From the NCBI GenBank assembly GCA_964596185.1, contig CAZQUE010000004.1, forward strand, positions 58,298 through 122,297: a stretch of 64,000 nt of DNA. Direction: 5' to 3'. Both the position numbers and the translations under genes were made by a program. The notes under the pieces are model-generated. The model searched no databases and was not told the origin of the DNA. It saw nothing but the letters and a program-made list of their open reading frames with translations. Of the stretch, positions 61,745-64,000 are shown piece after piece. Origin of the DNA: DYKG01 sp964596185. GTDB lineage: Bacteria; Muiribacteriota; Ozemobacteria; Ozemobacterales; Ozemobacteraceae. Every line of letters begins with the position of its first letter. Positions within the stretch are counted from its first letter, which is position 1.

Positions 61745-63592
61745 ATGAAAAAGCACCTGTTTGTTATCACCGTATTTCTTTTGGTTTTACCACAACTCTT
61801 CGCCCAGTTCCCTGGCCAGAATGGTGATTTTTCTTTCAAATCCGGCAAAACCGAACAATTTGCAGACCATTTCTTTGTCGAGGTCCTGGCGCGTGTCGGC
61901 TTCAATCATAGCCTTTACCGCGAGCAAATGTCATTTGTCGCCGAAAATGGCAAGCTCGAAATCGACTGGCCAGATACTAAAATCAAAAAAGATCCGTTCA
62001 CCGCTGAAGACGTAGTTGTCTACGATCAGGGCGATCATGTTTTCCCAATTCGATTTTACCCGAAAGACAATTCAGTTAAAGAATTGAAGCTTCAGGTAAA
62101 TTACCAGGGCTGCTCAAATATTACCTGCTTTTTCCCAGGCTCCCAGACTTTTAGCTTCAACCTGAACCAGGCACAGCAGGAATTAGAAAACCAGGCCAGT
62201 TCTCAAACCAACCCTTCTACCGGCAACCTCGCCACAGCACAACCTGCGTCTTCAACCCTGGCCGCCTCGACAGCAGCGCAAGATCCGATTGAAGCAAAAC
62301 AAAGTAAGGTGCAAACCCCTTCAGGAATCGTTGACTTTGCCAAAACCCTTAAAGAAAAAGGTATGCTTTGGGTTCTTGTTCTTTCGCTCGTTGGCGGGTT
62401 ACTGGTCAGTCTTACACCCTGCGTTTACCCAATGATTCCCATCACTTTGTCAATAATCGGAGGCCGTCAGGAGAACTTAAGCTTCAGCAAAGGGCTGGGA
62501 CTGGCTTCAATTTACGTTGCCGGCCTTTCATTGACATACGCATTTCTCGGCCTCGCTGCGGCATCTTTTGGCGCACAGATTCGCGGCTTTCTTCAGGGAA
62601 CAGCATTTCAAGCAGCTATTTCAATTATTTTCTTCATTTTGGCGCTGTCAATGTTTGACGTCTTCATGATTCAAGCTCCGGCAGCTCTGCGCAATCGTCT
62701 TGGCACCATCAAAAAAACCGGAATGTTCGGCATTTTTCTGATGGGAATGGTCTCCGGCCTGATGGCTTCTCCCTGCGTTGCCGCACCGCTCGCTGGAATT
62801 TTGGCATTTATCGCCGCTACCGGCAGCAAATTATTAGGCTTCCTCATGTTGCTGATTTTTGCCTGGGGAATGAGCGTTCCTCTTCTGCTTGTCGGTGCTT
62901 TTTCCGGCAGCCTCAATTCGTTGCCGAAAGCCGGAGAATGGATGAATCGGGTAAAAGAATTCTATGGCTTCCTGATGCTGGGCGCCGCTCTTTATTTCGC
63001 GCAACCCCTGATCGGGGAACCCTGGGCCGAGCTTTTACTGGCACTTGTGCTGGCTGCTTTCGCCGCTTTCCTCGGCCTGTTCTCTAACCTTCCCGAGGAT
63101 TCTCTGCTTTCACACCGAATAATGAAGGCTTTTGGCATTATCACGATTTCGGTTGCCTGTGCTTTTGCCATCAGCGCCACAACCAAATGGGGTTATCTAT
63201 GCATGCCCCAGCCCATCAATACTCAGATCACCGAAAAAGCGGAATTGATATGGCTCAAAGACCTCACAACCGCCAGACGAAAAGCTCTCACCGAAAATAA
63301 ACCTGTCTTCATTGATTTTCGCGCAGACTGGTGCACCATTTGCCGGGAACTTGAACGCAAAGTTTTTCCACGTCCTGAGATTAGAGTGCTCCTCGAAAAA
63401 ATGGTGACTGTCAAAGTTGATGCAACAAACAACACCCCTGAAATCGAAGCGCTGTTAAAGGAATATTCAGTAATCGGTCTGCCAACCCTGATTGTTTTAG
63501 ACTCTGAAGGCAATGAAATCAGTGATTTGCGCATGGTTGGCGACATAACTGCCGAACAGTTGGCAACCAACCTCAGTTCAGCATTACATTGA
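61745..63592 (+). CDS. dsbD: Thiol:disulfide interchange protein DsbD
   Basis: Carries reducing power from cytoplasmic thioredoxin across the inner membrane to periplasmic partners. The 615-residue protein has a signal peptide, a DsbD-alpha domain (about 25-150) with Cys123 and Cys128 in YQGCSNITCFF, and a long Ala/Ser/Thr linker. The eight-helix membrane domain carries Cys226 (LTPCVYP) and Cys344 (SPCVAAP). The C-terminal thioredoxin-like domain has Cys530 and Cys533 in WCTIC. All six catalytic cysteines are present. AGAGGT precedes the ATG. It points to a diderm envelope with periplasmic reduction or cytochrome c maturation. Confidence 0.96.
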   Translation: MKKHLFVITVFLLVLPQLFAQFPGQNGDFSFKSGKTEQFADHFFVEVLARVGFNHSLYREQMSFVAENGKLEIDWPDTKIKKDPFTAEDVVVYDQGDHVFPIRFYPKDNSVKELKLQVNYQGCSNITCFFPGSQTFSFNLNQAQQELENQASSQTNPSTGNLATAQPASSTLAASTAAQDPIEAKQSKVQTPSGIVDFAKTLKEKGMLWVLVLSLVGGLLVSLTPCVYPMIPITLSIIGGRQENLSFSKGLGLASIYVAGLSLTYAFLGLAAASFGAQIRGFLQGTAFQAAISIIFFILALSMFDVFMIQAPAALRNRLGTIKKTGMFGIFLMGMVSGLMASPCVAAPLAGILAFIAATGSKLLGFLMLLIFAWGMSVPLLLVGAFSGSLNSLPKAGEWMNRVKEFYGFLMLGAALYFAQPLIGEPWAELLLALVLAAFAAFLGLFSNLPEDSLLSHRIMKAFGIITISVACAFAISATTKWGYLCMPQPINTQITEKAELIWLKDLTTARRKALTENKPVFIDFRADWCTICRELERKVFPRPEIRVLLEKMVTVKVDATNNTPEIEALLKEYSVIGLPTLIVLDSEGNEISDLRMVGDITAEQLATNLSSALH

Positions 63593-63609
63593 CTGACAGT
63601 CGTCTCACC

Positions 63610-64000
63610 TTAAAGTCCGGTTGGCAGGTCGACAAATTCATATTTTAGCTTGAATTTGTCGGCAAGATGCTTGCCTAATGCCTGAACGCCAAAGACTTCT
63701 GTCGCATAATGACCGGCAGAAATCATGTGAATTTCACGATCGCGGCAGGCGGCCACACCCTGATGAATAATTTCACCGGTAAGGATAAGGTCGACCTGGC
63801 CTTCATAGACAAGAGGGTCGGTAACGTAACTCCAGCCACCGCCTGAGACTATGGCAATCTTGCGAATTTCCTTTTTGCCAAAATCAAGGTGAGTGACTAT
63901 CGGGCCAATCACCGAGGCTACCTTCTTTTTTAAGGCAGCAACAGTTAGCGGCTTTTTCAGTCCGGCAAGGATGCCAATCGGATTTCGGGTTCCCCCAAAA
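63610..64000 (-). CDS. Nif3/DUF34 dinuclear metal protein, C-terminal part
   Basis: The frame is open from the stop at 63610 to the right edge (130 codons), so the N terminus lies outside the window. The visible residues match the C-terminal half of the Nif3-like (YbgI/DUF34) family: SGGGWSYVTD, VDLILTGEIIHQG, SAGHYATEVFG with metal-binding His and Glu, and a final EFVDLPTGL. The family binds two metal ions; members have been linked to GTP cyclohydrolase-like or damage-control roles, which is unsettled. It converges with dsbD with 17 bases between them. Confidence 0.9.
   Translation of the reverse strand, partial: FGGTRNPIGILAGLKKPLTVAALKKKVASVIGPIVTHLDFGKKEIRKIAIVSGGGWSYVTDPLVYEGQVDLILTGEIIHQGVAACRDREIHMISAGHYATEVFGVQALGKHLADKFKLKYEFVDLPTGL

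Overview
The window reads as ordinary, gene-dense chromosome (roughly 45% GC by eye) from a diderm bacterium. YidC has the long periplasmic domain of Gram-negative types, there is a DsbD, a predicted lipoprotein and several signal-peptide proteins. A run of exactly 100 N inside a repeat, flanked by an identical 55-base sequence on each side, marks it as a scaffolded short-read, probably metagenomic, assembly. SpoVS, FabK in place of FabI, a DHH-CBS-CCA fusion and a pilin-like module suggest an uncultivated lineage. Candidatus Riflebacteria is a guess I cannot prove. I saw no rRNA, tRNA, CRISPR, IS or phage genes.

Layout. 1-1255 (minus): a TPR protein cut by the window edge, and spoVS. 1597-7201 (minus): the fatty-acid operon rpmF-plsX-fabD-fabG-acpP-fabK-fabF, with a strong promoter before rpmF and a terminator after fabF. 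7297-19254 (minus): rpmH-rnpA-yidD-yidC-khpB-mnmE-mnmG(2)-HEAT protein-mnmG(1)-rsmG, the ribosome, membrane-insertion and tRNA-modification set that often lies near oriC, but with no dnaA and with two mnmG genes around a HEAT-repeat protein. 19321-29215 (minus): moxR-DUF58-tgpA followed by two large membrane class III nucleotide-cyclase homologues, all overlapping or nearly touching.

29361-32104 (plus): an M18 aminopeptidase and holA; rpsT converges on holA. 32568-34694 (minus): a secreted propeller-like protein and an SH3b-M23 peptidase. 34808-45383 (plus): a signalling operon (GAF-PP2C phosphatase, GAF-GGDEF cyclase, GAF-HD-GYP phosphodiesterase) leading into a DHH-CBS-CCA tRNA nucleotidyltransferase and a site-2 protease homologue. 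45553-53383 (minus): a large repeat lipoprotein, ferritin, RarA between two HD-domain hydrolases, and a secreted protein of unknown function. 53577-63592 (plus): DUF885 peptidase, HIT protein, a group of hypothetical/TPR genes, nadK and dsbD. The right edge cuts a Nif3/DUF34 gene.

The most interesting signals are two paralogue pairs that look complementary. The two cyclase homologues have lost opposite halves of the class III active site (metal aspartates in one, transition-state asparagine in the other), as in the C1/C2 halves of animal adenylyl cyclases, which predicts an obligate heterodimer. The two MnmG paralogues keep both conserved cysteines but differ in which other conserved blocks each retains, so they may also work together. 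Both are inferences from sequence.
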